Assembly: GCA_020628935.1 (NCBI GenBank) | Contig: JAHDEG010000008.1 | Span: 124,001-188,000, forward strand | Length of the DNA: 64,000 nucleotides | Origin: Flavobacteriales bacterium | Lineage (GTDB): Bacteria > Bacteroidota > Bacteroidia > Flavobacteriales_G > JALEGO01 | Direction of reading: 5' to 3' | In this document: in pieces, positions 1 through 9,569 of the stretch | Layout: the number at the start of each line of letters is the position of its first letter | Numbering within the stretch: position 1 is the first letter of the stretch | Notes under the pieces: model-generated | Database searches by the model: none | Told to the model about the DNA's origin: nothing | Seen by the model: only the letters and a program-made list of their open reading frames with translations | Translations under genes and position numbers: made by a program

Positions 1-1481
1 ATACGTTGTCTTTGTCCCCCAGAAAGCTGAATACCTCTTTCACCAACAACGGTTTCTAGCTTTTCAGGTAGTTTTTCAATAAACTCAAATGCATTTGCAA
101 TTTTAGCAGCATCTAATATTTGATCATCTGTAGCATTTGGATTTCCGTATTTAATGTTTTCCTTAATAGTTCCTCCAAATAATAATGTTTCTTGAGGTAC
201 AATACCAATTTGGCTTCTTAATTCAGATAAATCCCAATCAGATAGTTTTTTGTTATCCAATAAAATATTTCCTTCAGAAGGATTGTAAAACCGCATTAAT
301 AAAGCTGCTAGTGTAGATTTTCCACTTCCACTTGGGCCAACAATTGCTACGTTTTCACCTTGCTTAATATTTATAGAAACCCCTTTTAAAATATTAATAT
401 CTGGTCTACTTGGATAATGAAATTTCACACCTTCAAAATTTATATTGCCAATAGCAGTAGTTTTTGTGTTGGTGGGAGTTAACGAAACTGGTTCGGCTTC
501 CTCTTCAAAAATCGCCATTACATCTTCAGTAGCACCCAAAGCTTTTAGTATTTGCGCATAAACAGCAGTAATTCCTCCTATTGAAGCACCAATAAATACA
601 GTGTATAAAACAAATTCAAATAACTGACCCGTAGTAATGCTTCCTCCCTGAACTAAATGTGAAGCATACCAAACAACAGCTATTATAGAACCAAAAATGC
701 AAAAGATAATAAAGGAAGCAAAAGCACCTCTCCACATTGCTCCTTTTAGGCCAAATTTTACTACTTCAGATAAATGATTTTTATATCTGGTAATCTCAAA
801 AAGCTCATTTGTAAAAGTTTTTACAATACTTATCGATTGTAAAGCTTCATCTACCACAACGTTAGACTTTGCTAACTGATCTTGTGTTTGCTTAGAAAAC
901 TGTTTTATATATCTACCAAAAAACACAGCAAAAACAGCAATTAAGGGTACAATTGCAAGCATAAACAGGGTTAGCTTTACTGAAACGGTAAATAGCATTA
1001 TACAGCTGCCAACAATAACAATAAGCTGTCTTATAAATTCAGCAATACTAGTAGTAAACGAATCTTGTATTAAAGAAATATCATTTGATATTCTACTGTT
1101 TAATTCGCCAACTCTTCGTTGGTCAAAAAACGATTTTGGTAATTGTATTAAGTGGCTAAAAGCTTTTTCTCTTAGTGTAGCTAATCCTTTTTCAGATACA
1201 ATACCGAATAGGTATATTCTAAAAAAAGAAAATATGGATTGTAAAAATATTACTACTAACAATGCTAAACCAACTTGGTTAATAGAATAGCCGGATTCAC
1301 CTTTTACAGCATCCACCATAGAGCCCATTATTTTAGGAAAAACAATTGCGGTAGCTCCTGTTAATGCCAAAAAAATTAACCCTGCAACAAATACCCATTT
1401 ATAAGGTTCAATAAAACTATATAGTTTATTCGCTTGTTTCCAAGATCCTTTTTTTGCTTTCTTTTCTTTTTCTTTACTCAT
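1..1481 (-). CDS. ABC transporter, fused permease/ATP-binding (MsbA-like), partial
   Basis: The C-terminal end runs off the window; 493 codons are present, starting at an ATG at 1481 and still open at base 1. A short lysine-rich N-terminus is followed by a six-helix type 1 exporter domain (about residues 20-310) and then a nucleotide-binding domain. The Walker A motif GPSGSGKST lies near residue 380 and the Q-loop reads PQETLLFGG. The signature LSGGQRQR is at the very edge, so Walker B and the H-loop are outside. The half-transporter layout matches MsbA/lipid or drug exporters that act as homodimers in the inner membrane. The substrate cannot be told from sequence. It is divergent from the LRR gene at 1614, with about 130 bp between them. 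Confidence 0.93.
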   Translation of the reverse strand, partial: MSKEKEKKAKKGSWKQANKLYSFIEPYKWVFVAGLIFLALTGATAIVFPKIMGSMVDAVKGESGYSINQVGLALLVVIFLQSIFSFFRIYLFGIVSEKGLATLREKAFSHLIQLPKSFFDQRRVGELNSRISNDISLIQDSFTTSIAEFIRQLIVIVGSCIMLFTVSVKLTLFMLAIVPLIAVFAVFFGRYIKQFSKQTQDQLAKSNVVVDEALQSISIVKTFTNELFEITRYKNHLSEVVKFGLKGAMWRGAFASFIIFCIFGSIIAVVWYASHLVQGGSITTGQLFEFVLYTVFIGASIGGITAVYAQILKALGATEDVMAIFEEEAEPVSLTPTNTKTTAIGNINFEGVKFHYPSRPDINILKGVSINIKQGENVAIVGPSGSGKSTLAALLMRFYNPSEGNILLDNKKLSDWDLSELRSQIGIVPQETLLFGGTIKENIKYGNPNATDDQILDAAKIANAFEFIEKLPEKLETVVGERGIQLSGGQRQR

Positions 1482-1613
1482 TTCAAATAATGTAAGTGCA
1501 AAAATAACGGTATTATGTTTTATTGAAGTTCAATATGTCATAAATTTTAATAAATCGAACTCGGCTTGTTAAAACAATACATCAAAAAGTAGTAATTTTA
1601 AAGTGTGTAATTT

Positions 1614-2222
1614 ATGATAAGACTTTACAAAATATTTTATTTGTTACTTTTTTTTGTAGGATTTCAATCCGTAATAGTTAGTCAAGATTTATCATTAATT
1701 GGCTTAGGAGATATTGCAGTGTATTACAGTTTAAAAGAAGCATCAAGGCACCCTAATGAAGTAGAAGGTTTGGTGCTTAAAAAGCAGAAATTAAAAGAGC
1801 TTCCTTTAGAAAAACTCCTTAAGTTTCCCAACTTAGTTTATTTAGATGTTTCTAAAAACAAGTTGGATAGCATCCCTAAAAGTATTGATAAGCTAAACAA
1901 GTTACAGGTGTTAGATTTATCAGCCAATAATATTGTTCGTCCTCCTGAAACACTTTATAATTTAACTGAATTAAAGTTTTTAAAGCTCGGGCGTAATAAA
2001 ATAGATTATGTGTCTCATAATGTTTCTAAATTAAAAGAGCTTCTTCTTCTCGATTTATGGAGTAACGATTTTATACGAATGCCCGAAGAAATTAAGCAAT
2101 TAAAAAACTTACGGAAACTAGATGTAAGATTGGTTTCTCTCTCTCAAACTCAACAAGACGAAATAAAACAGTGGTTGCCAGATGTTAATATTATGTTTTC
2201 AAATACCTGCGATTGCGATTAG
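1614..2222 (+). CDS. secreted leucine-rich-repeat protein
   Basis: A 202-residue protein with a hydrophobic N-terminal segment ending near VSQD (about residue 24), which looks like a signal peptide. It carries about five leucine-rich repeats over residues 50-165 of the form LxxLxxLDLxxNxIxxxP, including LVYLDVSKNKLDSIP and LQVLDLSANNIVRPP. The end is cysteine-containing (CDCD). LRRs of this type usually make a protein-binding arc; no enzymatic motif is visible. The stop is 6 bp before the dxr start, so it is probably co-transcribed with dxr, although no functional link is obvious. Its role is unknown. Confidence 0.85.
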   Translation: MIRLYKIFYLLLFFVGFQSVIVSQDLSLIGLGDIAVYYSLKEASRHPNEVEGLVLKKQKLKELPLEKLLKFPNLVYLDVSKNKLDSIPKSIDKLNKLQVLDLSANNIVRPPETLYNLTELKFLKLGRNKIDYVSHNVSKLKELLLLDLWSNDFIRMPEEIKQLKNLRKLDVRLVSLSQTQQDEIKQWLPDVNIMFSNTCDCD

Positions 2223-2228
2223 AGTACT

Positions 2229-3395
2229 ATGGAAGGAAAAAAGAAACACATAGCCATTTTAGGATCAACAGGATCAATAGGCACACAAACCCTTGAAGTA
2301 ATAAAAGAAAATCTAGACTATTTTGTGGTGGATGCATTAACTGCAGGTTCAAATGCCGAATTGTTAGTTCAACAAGCTATAGCTTTTGATGTAAATTCTG
2401 TAGTAATTGCTGATGAAAGAAAATATGAGTTTGTAAGGGATGCCTTGTATGAATATGATACTAAGGTTTATGCTGGGTCTGATTCTATTTTGCAAATCGT
2501 AGAAATGACGAGTGTAGATTTGGTAGTAACCTCCATGGTAGGCTATGCCGGTTTGCAACCTACTTTAGCAGCAATTGAAGCCGGAAAAAGTATTGGTTTA
2601 GCCAATAAAGAAACCTTGGTTGTAGCCGGAGAAATAATTACTCAAAAAGCGCAACAAAAAGGGGTGAATATTTATCCGATAGATTCTGAACATTCAGCTA
2701 TTTTTCAATGTTTGGTAGGAGATTTTGATAACCCAATCGAAAAAATAATTTTAACCGCTTCAGGTGGTCCGTTCAGAGGTAAAACACGTTCCGATCTTCA
2801 AAATATAACAAAAGCGCAAGCTTTAAAACATCCTAACTGGGATATGGGCGCTAAAATAACTATTGATTCCGCTTCGCTTATGAACAAAGGTTTAGAGGTT
2901 ATTGAAGCAAAGTGGTTATTTAATTTAAAGCCAGAACAAATAGATGTGATTGTGCATCCGCAATCTATTATTCATTCAATGGTTCAGTTCGAAGACGGTA
3001 GCATTAAAGCGCAAATGGGCTTACCTGACATGAAAATACCCATACAATACGCATTAACATACCCAGAAAGATTAAAAAACAGCTTTAAGCGCTTTAACTT
3101 TTTTGACTACCCAGAATTAACATTCGAAAAACCCGATACCAAAACCTTTAGAAATTTAGAACTCGCATTTGAGGCCTTACACAAAAAAGGCAATATGCCT
3201 TGCATATTGAATGCTGCCAACGAAGTAGTAGTACAAGCATTTTTAGAAGATAAAGTAGGTTTTCTGCAAATGTCTGATGTAATAGAAGAAGCTATGGATA
3301 AAGTAACATACATAGCAAAACCAACATTAAACAACTACATTGAGACCGATAATGAAACTCGAGCATTTACAAGCAGTTTAGTTAACAGTAAATAA
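2229..3395 (+). CDS. dxr: 1-deoxy-D-xylulose 5-phosphate reductoisomerase
   Basis: Catalyses the NADPH-dependent conversion of 1-deoxy-D-xylulose 5-phosphate to 2-C-methyl-D-erythritol 4-phosphate, the committed step of the MEP isoprenoid pathway, in the cytosol. The 388-residue length is normal for the family. Visible motifs are the NADPH-binding GSTGSIGTQTLEV near the start, LANKETLVVAG, the metal-binding DSEHSAIFQ, SGGPFRG, and a GAKITIDSASLMNKGLEVIEA stretch followed by HPQSIIHSMV. It sits between an LRR gene (6-bp gap) and rseP (69-bp gap); dxr beside rseP is a common bacterial arrangement. The enzyme is intact. Confidence 0.98.
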   Translation: MEGKKKHIAILGSTGSIGTQTLEVIKENLDYFVVDALTAGSNAELLVQQAIAFDVNSVVIADERKYEFVRDALYEYDTKVYAGSDSILQIVEMTSVDLVVTSMVGYAGLQPTLAAIEAGKSIGLANKETLVVAGEIITQKAQQKGVNIYPIDSEHSAIFQCLVGDFDNPIEKIILTASGGPFRGKTRSDLQNITKAQALKHPNWDMGAKITIDSASLMNKGLEVIEAKWLFNLKPEQIDVIVHPQSIIHSMVQFEDGSIKAQMGLPDMKIPIQYALTYPERLKNSFKRFNFFDYPELTFEKPDTKTFRNLELAFEALHKKGNMPCILNAANEVVVQAFLEDKVGFLQMSDVIEEAMDKVTYIAKPTLNNYIETDNETRAFTSSLVNSK

Positions 3396-3464
3396 CAGTT
3401 TGTGACTGTTGTCTACAGTTAAACCCATTTTTTTTTACGACTTTTGCTCAACTAAAAACACCTC

Positions 3465-4784
3465 ATGTACTATTTAATATTAGCCCTTCAACTTATAATG
3501 AGTTTATCAATATTGGTAATTATTCATGAATTAGGGCACTTTATACCTGCAAAATTATTTAAAACCAAAGTTGAAAAATTCTATTTGTTTTTCGATCCAT
3601 GGTTTTCTTTATTTAAGGTAAAAAAAGGGGAGACGGAATACGGAATAGGTTGGTTGCCATTGGGTGGATATGTGAAAATATCTGGTATGATTGACGAGTC
3701 TATGGACAAAGAGCAACTCGAAAAAGAACCCGAAACATGGGAGTTTAGAGCAAAGCCAACATGGCAACGTCTCATAATTATGGTTGGTGGTGTAACCATG
3801 AATGTAATACTAGCATGGATTATTTACACAGGTTTGTTCATGAAGTATGGCGAGCAATATTTGCCAGTAGAAAACGCTAAATACGGAGTTGTAGCCGACT
3901 CGTTGATGTTAAATAATGGCTTTAAAAACGGAGATAAACTACTAACATTAGAAGGTGAAAAACTTGATAGGTTTAATCAAATAAGTAAAGCTGTAGTACT
4001 AGAAGGAGCGAGAACCTTTGAAGTAGAGCGTAATGGCGAAAAGCAAACCATCACCTTGCCAGAAAACATACAAGATGAAATTTTAAATAACGAAATCAAA
4101 ACCTTGTTTACTCCAGCTTTCCCTTTTTATATAGATACGGTTTTAAAAAGTGGGTCTGCCGGCAAATCGGGTCTACAAAAAGGCGATTATGTGGTTGCGG
4201 TAAATAACAATTCAATAGCCGACTTCCAGTCATTTGTAAACGAGGTTACTTCAAACAAATCAAAAGCAATATCAATAGCTGCAAAAAGAGGAGATACGCT
4301 CATAGTTGCACAAGGCGTAAATGTTTCTAGCTTAGGTAAAGTAGGTATTGGAGCCATGTCAATGGATAATTATTTAGACTTAAAAACCACAACATATTCA
4401 TTTACCGAAGCAGCACCCAAAGCAATGTATCGAGCCTACGAAGTTCTTGCAGTACAAGCTTCCTCCTTAAAAATAATGTTTAGTAAAGCAGGTGCGAAAC
4501 AAATGAGTGGCTTTGGTGGTATTGCAAAAATGTTTAGCCCAACCTGGGATTGGCGCGTGTTTTGGGAAATGACAGGTTTAATTTCACTTTTACTTGCTTT
4601 TTTCAATATTCTACCCATTCCTGCCTTAGACGGTGGTCACGTGGTGTTTCTATTATACGAAATGTTTACAGGGCGTAAGCCTCACACAAAGGTTTTGGAG
4701 TATGCACAAGCCGCAGGTATGATATTATTATTGGCACTTATGTTGTACGCCAACGGAAACGATTTGTTTAAAGCCCTTAAGTAA
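3465..4784 (+). CDS. rseP: RIP metalloprotease RseP (site-2 protease, M50)
   Basis: An inner-membrane zinc protease that cleaves membrane-embedded substrates such as anti-sigma factors. The 439-residue protein has the zinc motif HELGH at residues 21-25 inside the first membrane helix. A PDZ-like region spans about residues 130-290, and the second metal-site motif NILPIPALDGGH lies near residue 385 before the last membrane helices. The first PDZ repeat looks less conserved than the second (GSAGKSGLQKGDYVVAVN). It is downstream of dxr in the same direction. Element copy E1 follows its stop. The regulated substrate is not identifiable here. Confidence 0.96.
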   Translation: MYYLILALQLIMSLSILVIIHELGHFIPAKLFKTKVEKFYLFFDPWFSLFKVKKGETEYGIGWLPLGGYVKISGMIDESMDKEQLEKEPETWEFRAKPTWQRLIIMVGGVTMNVILAWIIYTGLFMKYGEQYLPVENAKYGVVADSLMLNNGFKNGDKLLTLEGEKLDRFNQISKAVVLEGARTFEVERNGEKQTITLPENIQDEILNNEIKTLFTPAFPFYIDTVLKSGSAGKSGLQKGDYVVAVNNNSIADFQSFVNEVTSNKSKAISIAAKRGDTLIVAQGVNVSSLGKVGIGAMSMDNYLDLKTTTYSFTEAAPKAMYRAYEVLAVQASSLKIMFSKAGAKQMSGFGGIAKMFSPTWDWRVFWEMTGLISLLLAFFNILPIPALDGGHVVFLLYEMFTGRKPHTKVLEYAQAAGMILLLALMLYANGNDLFKALK

Positions 4785-4798
4785 GTAAAAAATATTCT

Positions 4799-4947
4799 AT
4801 AGCAGCGGAAACCTGCTTTCCGTTTCTAGTTTACTAGCTTTCAATTAACCTAAACTTATACTATTCTGGTAACTCATAAACTCGTTCCAAAATAGCATGT
4901 TTAGCTAAATTTCAATCAAGCAAAGCTATCCACTAAAATCAGGGCTA
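4799..4947 (-). repeat. structured intergenic element, copy E1 (solo copy)
   Basis: Read on the minus strand, it starts TAGCCCTGA at 4947 and ends in a CGGAAA/TTTCCG hairpin (4806-4822) followed by GCTGCT. Paired segments on plus-strand coordinates are AAAGCTA 4922-4928 with 4835-4841, GTTTAG 4899-4904 with CTAAAC 4850-4855, and the 9-bp apical stem 4887-4895 with 4861-4869. A 3-bp inner stem (4884-4886 with 4871-4873), a bulge at 4870 and a 10-nt loop at 4874-4883 complete it. The TAGCCC end is 2 bp from the trhA ATG, so it forms the whole trhA leader. It belongs to the same family as the copies at 35489, 42328, 52140 and 57294. Confidence 0.75.
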
Positions 4948-4949
4948 AA

Positions 4950-5591
4950 ATGTCAGAAAAACATCTTAAGTATTATTCAAAAACTGAAGAGCAGGTCAAT
5001 GTAATTTCTCATGGTATTGGTTTATTGCTAAGTGTAATTGCTTTAGTGTTGTTTATAAGAAGAGCACTTCAAGCTAATTCAGCCATAACTCAAGCAAGCT
5101 ATGTGGTGTTTGCAGTAAGTTTGGTTTTGTTATATACTGCTTCAACGTTTTATCATTATGTGCAAGAACCCGTTCTTCGAAAAAAGCTTAATATTTTAGA
5201 TCATGCAGCAATATATGTGTTAATAGCAGGTACGTATACTCCTTTTACATTAATTACATTAAATGGCTCAACAGGTTGGGCTATTTTTGGTTCAATATGG
5301 GCAATTGCAATAATTGGAGTGGTTTTAAAATTGTTTTATACAGGTAGGTTTAACAAAATATCAACAATAGCTTATGTTGCCATGGGTTGGATAATTATTT
5401 TTGCAATAAATCCTTTAATACAAAACCTATCTACTAATGGACTTTTTTGGTTGTTCACTGGTGGAATATTTTACACTATAGGAGCATTGTTGTACAGCAT
5501 TAAAAAGCTAAAGTATAACCATGCAATTTTTCATGTGTTTGTGTTGCTAGGTAGTTTCTCACACTTTGTGTCTGTGTATTATTACGTTTAG
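4950..5591 (+). CDS. trhA: PAQR-family membrane homeostasis protein (hemolysin III / TrhA)
   Basis: A 213-residue protein with seven predicted membrane helices. The family signatures are present: HGIGLL near residue 20, STFYHYVQEP, LDHAAIYVLIAGTYTPF, and a C-terminal histidine pair in HAIFHVFVLLGSFSHF. These conserved H, D and S residues form the putative metal site of PAQR proteins. The family was named for hemolysis by the Bacillus cereus member and is linked to membrane fluidity or energy homeostasis; the exact reaction is unsettled. The stop overlaps the convergent rfbB stop by 4 bp. The start codon directly abuts repeat element E1. Confidence 0.92.
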   Translation: MSEKHLKYYSKTEEQVNVISHGIGLLLSVIALVLFIRRALQANSAITQASYVVFAVSLVLLYTASTFYHYVQEPVLRKKLNILDHAAIYVLIAGTYTPFTLITLNGSTGWAIFGSIWAIAIIGVVLKLFYTGRFNKISTIAYVAMGWIIIFAINPLIQNLSTNGLFWLFTGGIFYTIGALLYSIKKLKYNHAIFHVFVLLGSFSHFVSVYYYV

Positions 5592-6634
5592 CTGTACTGC
5601 TTATCGTAATAACTTTGGTAGTTACCCGAAGTTACATTGTCTAGCCATTGATTATTGTTTAAGTACCAATCAACAGTTTTACTTAAACCTTCTTTAAATT
5701 GTAAGGATGGCTTCCAATTAAGGTCTTTTTCAATTTTACTAGCATCAATAGCATATCGCATATCATGCCCTGCACGATCCTTAACAAAAGTGATTAGCTT
5801 TTGTGAAGTTCCGGCTTCGTTGCCTAATTTTTTATCCATAACATCACAAAGTGATTTTACAATGTCAATGTTTGTCCATTCATTGTGCCCACCAATATTA
5901 TATGTTTCGCCTTGTGTTCCTTTATGAAATACTTCGTCAATAGCAGTTGCATGGTCTTCAACATAAAGCCAGTCTCTAACATTTTTTCCTTCTCCGTAAA
6001 TAGGTAAAGGCTTACCATTTTTAATGTTATTAATACATAACGGAATTAATTTTTCAGGAAACTGATTCGGCCCGTAATTATTAGAGCAATTACTAATCAC
6101 AAATGGTAAGTTATAAGTGTTTCCATACGCTCTAACTAAATGATCAGAAGATGCTTTTGATGATGAATAGGGACTTCTTGGGTCGTAAGATGTTTCTTCG
6201 GTAAATAAACCTGTTTCTCTTAATGAACCATATACTTCATCGGTAGAAACATGATAAAAAAGTTTACCTTTCTCATTGTCTTTCCAATTTACTTTTGCAG
6301 CCTGTAGTAAATTTACGGTTCCAATAATATTGGTTTGTATAAACTCTAATGGATTTGTTATTGATCGGTCTACATGAGATTCTGCTGCTAAATGTATAAC
6401 AGCATCAAATTTATGCTCTGAAAAAAGATTGTTTATGAAATCAGAGTCAACAATGTCACCTTTTATAAAAGTGTAATTCTCTGATTTATCTATATCATTC
6501 AGATTTTCAAGATTACCAGCATAGGTTAATTTATCTAAATTAAAAATATGATAATTAGGATAGTTTTTTATAAACCTTCTTACAACATGTGATCCAATAA
6601 AACCCGCTCCTCCGGTAATTAAGACTTTTTTCAT
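5588..6634 (-). CDS. rfbB: dTDP-glucose 4,6-dehydratase
   Basis: Converts dTDP-glucose to dTDP-4-keto-6-deoxyglucose, the second step of dTDP-rhamnose and related deoxysugar synthesis. The 348-residue length is normal. An extended-SDR fold is shown by the NAD-binding GGAGFIGSH at residues 8-16. The catalytic Thr-Asp-Glu is at 131-133 (STDEVYG), and the YxxxK pair is Tyr156/Lys160 in SPYSSSK. The other rml genes are not adjacent. It lies 18 bp downstream of the secreted protein gene at 6653-9307, so the two are probably co-transcribed; wecB, also a sugar-nucleotide enzyme, is 9 kb away. Confidence 0.96.
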   Translation of the reverse strand: MKKVLITGGAGFIGSHVVRRFIKNYPNYHIFNLDKLTYAGNLENLNDIDKSENYTFIKGDIVDSDFINNLFSEHKFDAVIHLAAESHVDRSITNPLEFIQTNIIGTVNLLQAAKVNWKDNEKGKLFYHVSTDEVYGSLRETGLFTEETSYDPRSPYSSSKASSDHLVRAYGNTYNLPFVISNCSNNYGPNQFPEKLIPLCINNIKNGKPLPIYGEGKNVRDWLYVEDHATAIDEVFHKGTQGETYNIGGHNEWTNIDIVKSLCDVMDKKLGNEAGTSQKLITFVKDRAGHDMRYAIDASKIEKDLNWKPSLQFKEGLSKTVDWYLNNNQWLDNVTSGNYQSYYDKQYS

Positions 6635-6652
6635 AGTCTTTCAAAGGTAATA

Positions 6653-9307
6653 TTATCTAATTAAATAGATCGTTCCTCTTAAATCTATATCCTCTAAAGT
6701 ATACTTATTTTTTCCAGTCAATTTATATTGATATAATCCTTGAGGGTTTTCATTACCCGTCCATTTTTTGTCTGTTTCGCTCTCACTGGCCTGAAAAACG
6801 GTGTCACCCCACCTGTTTATAATTCTCAAGTCATAATTGTCAATACCGTTGTGTATGGGTTGCCATTCATCGTTAATTCCGTCTCCGTTTGGTGAAAAGC
6901 TGTTTGCTAACCAAACAATTCCTGGAGATTTAATTTCCACAGAATAGCTGTCAGTACAACCAATTGCATCAGTAACGGTTAGAGAAGGGGTGTATATTCC
7001 TTGAGTCATATATTGGTGTTCTGGTTCAAAAACGCTTGAAGTATTTCTGTCTCCAAAGTCCCATGAGTAGACAAGTCTATCTTCATGTTCAGATAAGTTA
7101 TCAAAATATACATTATCAACATCAAAATAACTTACATTAAAAAACGCTGTCGGGTTTTTAACGTCTACCTCAAACTCTGCGGTAGTAAATAAGTTACATT
7201 CATCATAAATTTTAACTTCTTCAAATCCATCTTCTCTAAGTGTGTAGTTAACGGTGTCACTATTTTCTGCGGTACTGTTCCATATATAATTGTAATTTCC
7301 TCGTCCGCCAAAGGCTGAAACACCTAACTCTTTTTGATCTCCTTTACAACCTACAGCTTCTTTGTCATTTACAACAACTAGTGGTATATATGAAGCCACT
7401 ATAGTAGTTAAAATAGCAGTTGCAGTATCTGCATTACAGTCATCAGTAACTTGAAGTGTATATGAAGTACTGTTTTCAGGAAATTCAGACAGTTCTCTGT
7501 CGGTGTTTATCCAGTTATTCCATGTATATATGTAATTACCTGTTCCTCCGTTGGCAGTAAACGAAGAGGTAACTTCTTCATTTGGACAGTTTACATATAC
7601 ATCGTTTAGTGGGTTTATATTAATGGGATTGTATGTGTTAATACTAAATGTAGTACTAACAGTGTCAATTCCGCAAAAATCAGTCGCAAAAGCAGTAAAT
7701 ACTCCTCCATTACCAGATTGTACTACTGTTCCTGGTACATTTACATCTGATGAAGGGCTCGTCCACCAATAATTATAAGGTTCAACACCATCTGTCGCTA
7801 ACATATTCATTGATGTATTAGAATTTGCGCACGTTAACGTGTCGTTTACACTTAATTGTAAATTAGTAGCAGGAAAGTTAACGTTGCCCATAACTTCAGT
7901 TGTCTTGTGATTACACCCATCAGTGATCGTTACAATATAAGTTGTATCGTATGCAGGTACAGTTAATTCCAAAAGTGAGTCTTGGTCAATTCCTTCATCT
8001 CCTGTACTCCAGGTATAACTAAACGGACCAATTCCGCTAGTAATAAATGTTCTCAAGTTCTGCGGCTCTGTAGAGCATTGAATATCAATATCGGGTATTG
8101 TAGCTACAACTTCTGGAGGGTCAACAATTGTTAATGAGATAGTATCAGAAAGAGGGGTGCCACAATTAGTAAATTGCGTTTCTAAAACTAAGTCAATCGT
8201 TTCAGGTGTTTCAGAAATATTGTCTTTAAAAGCTTCAATGGTAATTGAAACTCTATCCTCACCAATCGGGAAAATAACAGAGTCAGGGAAATTATTGTAA
8301 TCAACACCAGGTATAGCTGATCCTGATTTTGTAAACCTTAGGGTATCTTGTATATTGGTTTCTTCTCGTTCAACCTCAATTTGAATTCCTCCACAACCTT
8401 CGTAAACTTCATTAACTGATAATGAAGGATGGGAACTATTTGTGTTTATATTTGATGAAAAGGTAGATCCTTTAGCTGAAAAGCTGCCTTCTTCCAAGAA
8501 AATTGCCGAAGCAAAAGAAGCATCAGATCCATCTGCTATTGCAATTTTTATATGATAGGTTTCCCCACATTGTACTTCCGCAAGTGCAGTCAGTGGAATT
8601 GTGAACCCATCAAGACTTAAACCAAGAGTTGGGTCAGCTGGAGAGTTTATAAATAAACTGCTGTTAAGATTTTCATTAACAGAACTAATCGTGATAGGTA
8701 GTGGAGGGGTAGAACCGGGTACGATAGCAATGTTTTGCGCACCGCCCGGAAAGCCTGCAGGAGAATTGTATGGGCCAGTTATACCTGGGCCAGAAATTAA
8801 AAAGGCAAACACATCGTTATATCTAGTATTTTCAAATGCATTATACTCAGATGATGCAAAAATAAAATCGAACGTCATTGTGTCTGAGATAGGTATGAAA
8901 TCAAATTCTAAGGTTGCAACATCTCTAGTTCTTGAAACTACAAAACTCTCTCCAATTAATGGCGGAACAGAATTAGCAATGTCTAGTAAATCATCATCTT
9001 CAAAAGCGTTAGTTATGAATGCGCCTGTTACGTTAGGGTCTAGTTCTGTAGCATTAGCAGTGCATAGTACAATACCGGTTGGCATGTCTATGCTTGATGC
9101 TGAGCCATCAAAGGAGGCCAGCTGTAGTGGATCTCCTGAAAATGTTGGCATACCTATTGAGTTTACGCCATTTCCTAATAACACTCCGTTAACGGCAGTA
9201 TTAGCATCAATAGTTGTTGTTGTTAGTTGGGCTGTAAGTACTGAGGAACAAAAAAAAGCGATAAATAATAATGAATAATTAGTGAGATGTTCTAGTTTGT
9301 TTTTCAT
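6653..9307 (-). CDS. large secreted protein with choice-of-anchor L, PKD and gliding-motility C-terminal (T9SS type B) domains
   Basis: An 884-residue protein, starting at the ATG at 9307; an upstream in-frame TTG at 9349 is rejected because the ATG begins a clean signal peptide ending VLTAQ. After the signal comes a choice-of-anchor L-type domain (about 35-285: SFDGSASSIDMPTGIVLCT, FIFASSEYN). Calx-beta-like and Ig-like segments follow. A PKD domain (YSWDFGD) lies near residue 760. The tail (about 795-884) is the gliding-motility-associated domain, with SFSPNGDGINDEW, INRWGDTVF and GLYQYKL. Known proteins of this type are exported by the type IX system and attached to the surface. Its ligand is unknown. 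A consensus promoter is at 9378-9408. Confidence 0.9.
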   Translation of the reverse strand: MKNKLEHLTNYSLLFIAFFCSSVLTAQLTTTTIDANTAVNGVLLGNGVNSIGMPTFSGDPLQLASFDGSASSIDMPTGIVLCTANATELDPNVTGAFITNAFEDDDLLDIANSVPPLIGESFVVSRTRDVATLEFDFIPISDTMTFDFIFASSEYNAFENTRYNDVFAFLISGPGITGPYNSPAGFPGGAQNIAIVPGSTPPLPITISSVNENLNSSLFINSPADPTLGLSLDGFTIPLTALAEVQCGETYHIKIAIADGSDASFASAIFLEEGSFSAKGSTFSSNINTNSSHPSLSVNEVYEGCGGIQIEVEREETNIQDTLRFTKSGSAIPGVDYNNFPDSVIFPIGEDRVSITIEAFKDNISETPETIDLVLETQFTNCGTPLSDTISLTIVDPPEVVATIPDIDIQCSTEPQNLRTFITSGIGPFSYTWSTGDEGIDQDSLLELTVPAYDTTYIVTITDGCNHKTTEVMGNVNFPATNLQLSVNDTLTCANSNTSMNMLATDGVEPYNYWWTSPSSDVNVPGTVVQSGNGGVFTAFATDFCGIDTVSTTFSINTYNPININPLNDVYVNCPNEEVTSSFTANGGTGNYIYTWNNWINTDRELSEFPENSTSYTLQVTDDCNADTATAILTTIVASYIPLVVVNDKEAVGCKGDQKELGVSAFGGRGNYNYIWNSTAENSDTVNYTLREDGFEEVKIYDECNLFTTAEFEVDVKNPTAFFNVSYFDVDNVYFDNLSEHEDRLVYSWDFGDRNTSSVFEPEHQYMTQGIYTPSLTVTDAIGCTDSYSVEIKSPGIVWLANSFSPNGDGINDEWQPIHNGIDNYDLRIINRWGDTVFQASESETDKKWTGNENPQGLYQYKLTGKNKYTLEDIDLRGTIYLIR

Positions 9308-9377
9308 AGTTGTCTTTAAAATCCGCCCTTTAAACGAGGTTCTATTCAAAAAGTTGCCTTTTCAGCCTAACTCGTTG

Positions 9378-9408
9378 CAAAAGTACTCAAAAAATAAATA
9401 TGTGTCAA
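9378..9408 (-). promoter_or_regulatory. Bacteroidota-type promoter for the T9SS protein gene
   Basis: On the minus strand TTG (9408-9406), 20 nt, then TACTTTTG (9385-9378). This fits the phylum's TTG-N19ish-TAnnTTTG promoter. The implied transcription start is near 9371, leaving a leader of about 64 nt before the ATG at 9307. This also supports the ATG over the upstream TTG start at 9349. Confidence 0.6.
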
Positions 9409-9569
9409 TTTTGTATAGTTGTCAAACAATTAGTTTAATCGTATTGTACATACAACTCGTAGTTCTTGTTTAGTTGAAAAAAACAATAAAAATCTGGTTT
9501 CAAAATTCATTTAATATAATTGAAAACACTTCAATTTTTTTGTAAATTAAAAGACCCAAACGGTAAAAT

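Noticed and set aside
8601-9278. Long open frame antisense to the T9SS protein gene
   Set aside because: Low-complexity peptide without domain; the opposite strand encodes a clear signal peptide and anchor L domain.
9307-9349. Longer N-terminus for the T9SS protein from TTG 9349
   Set aside because: The ATG at 9307 directly precedes a signal peptide and the promoter position suits it.
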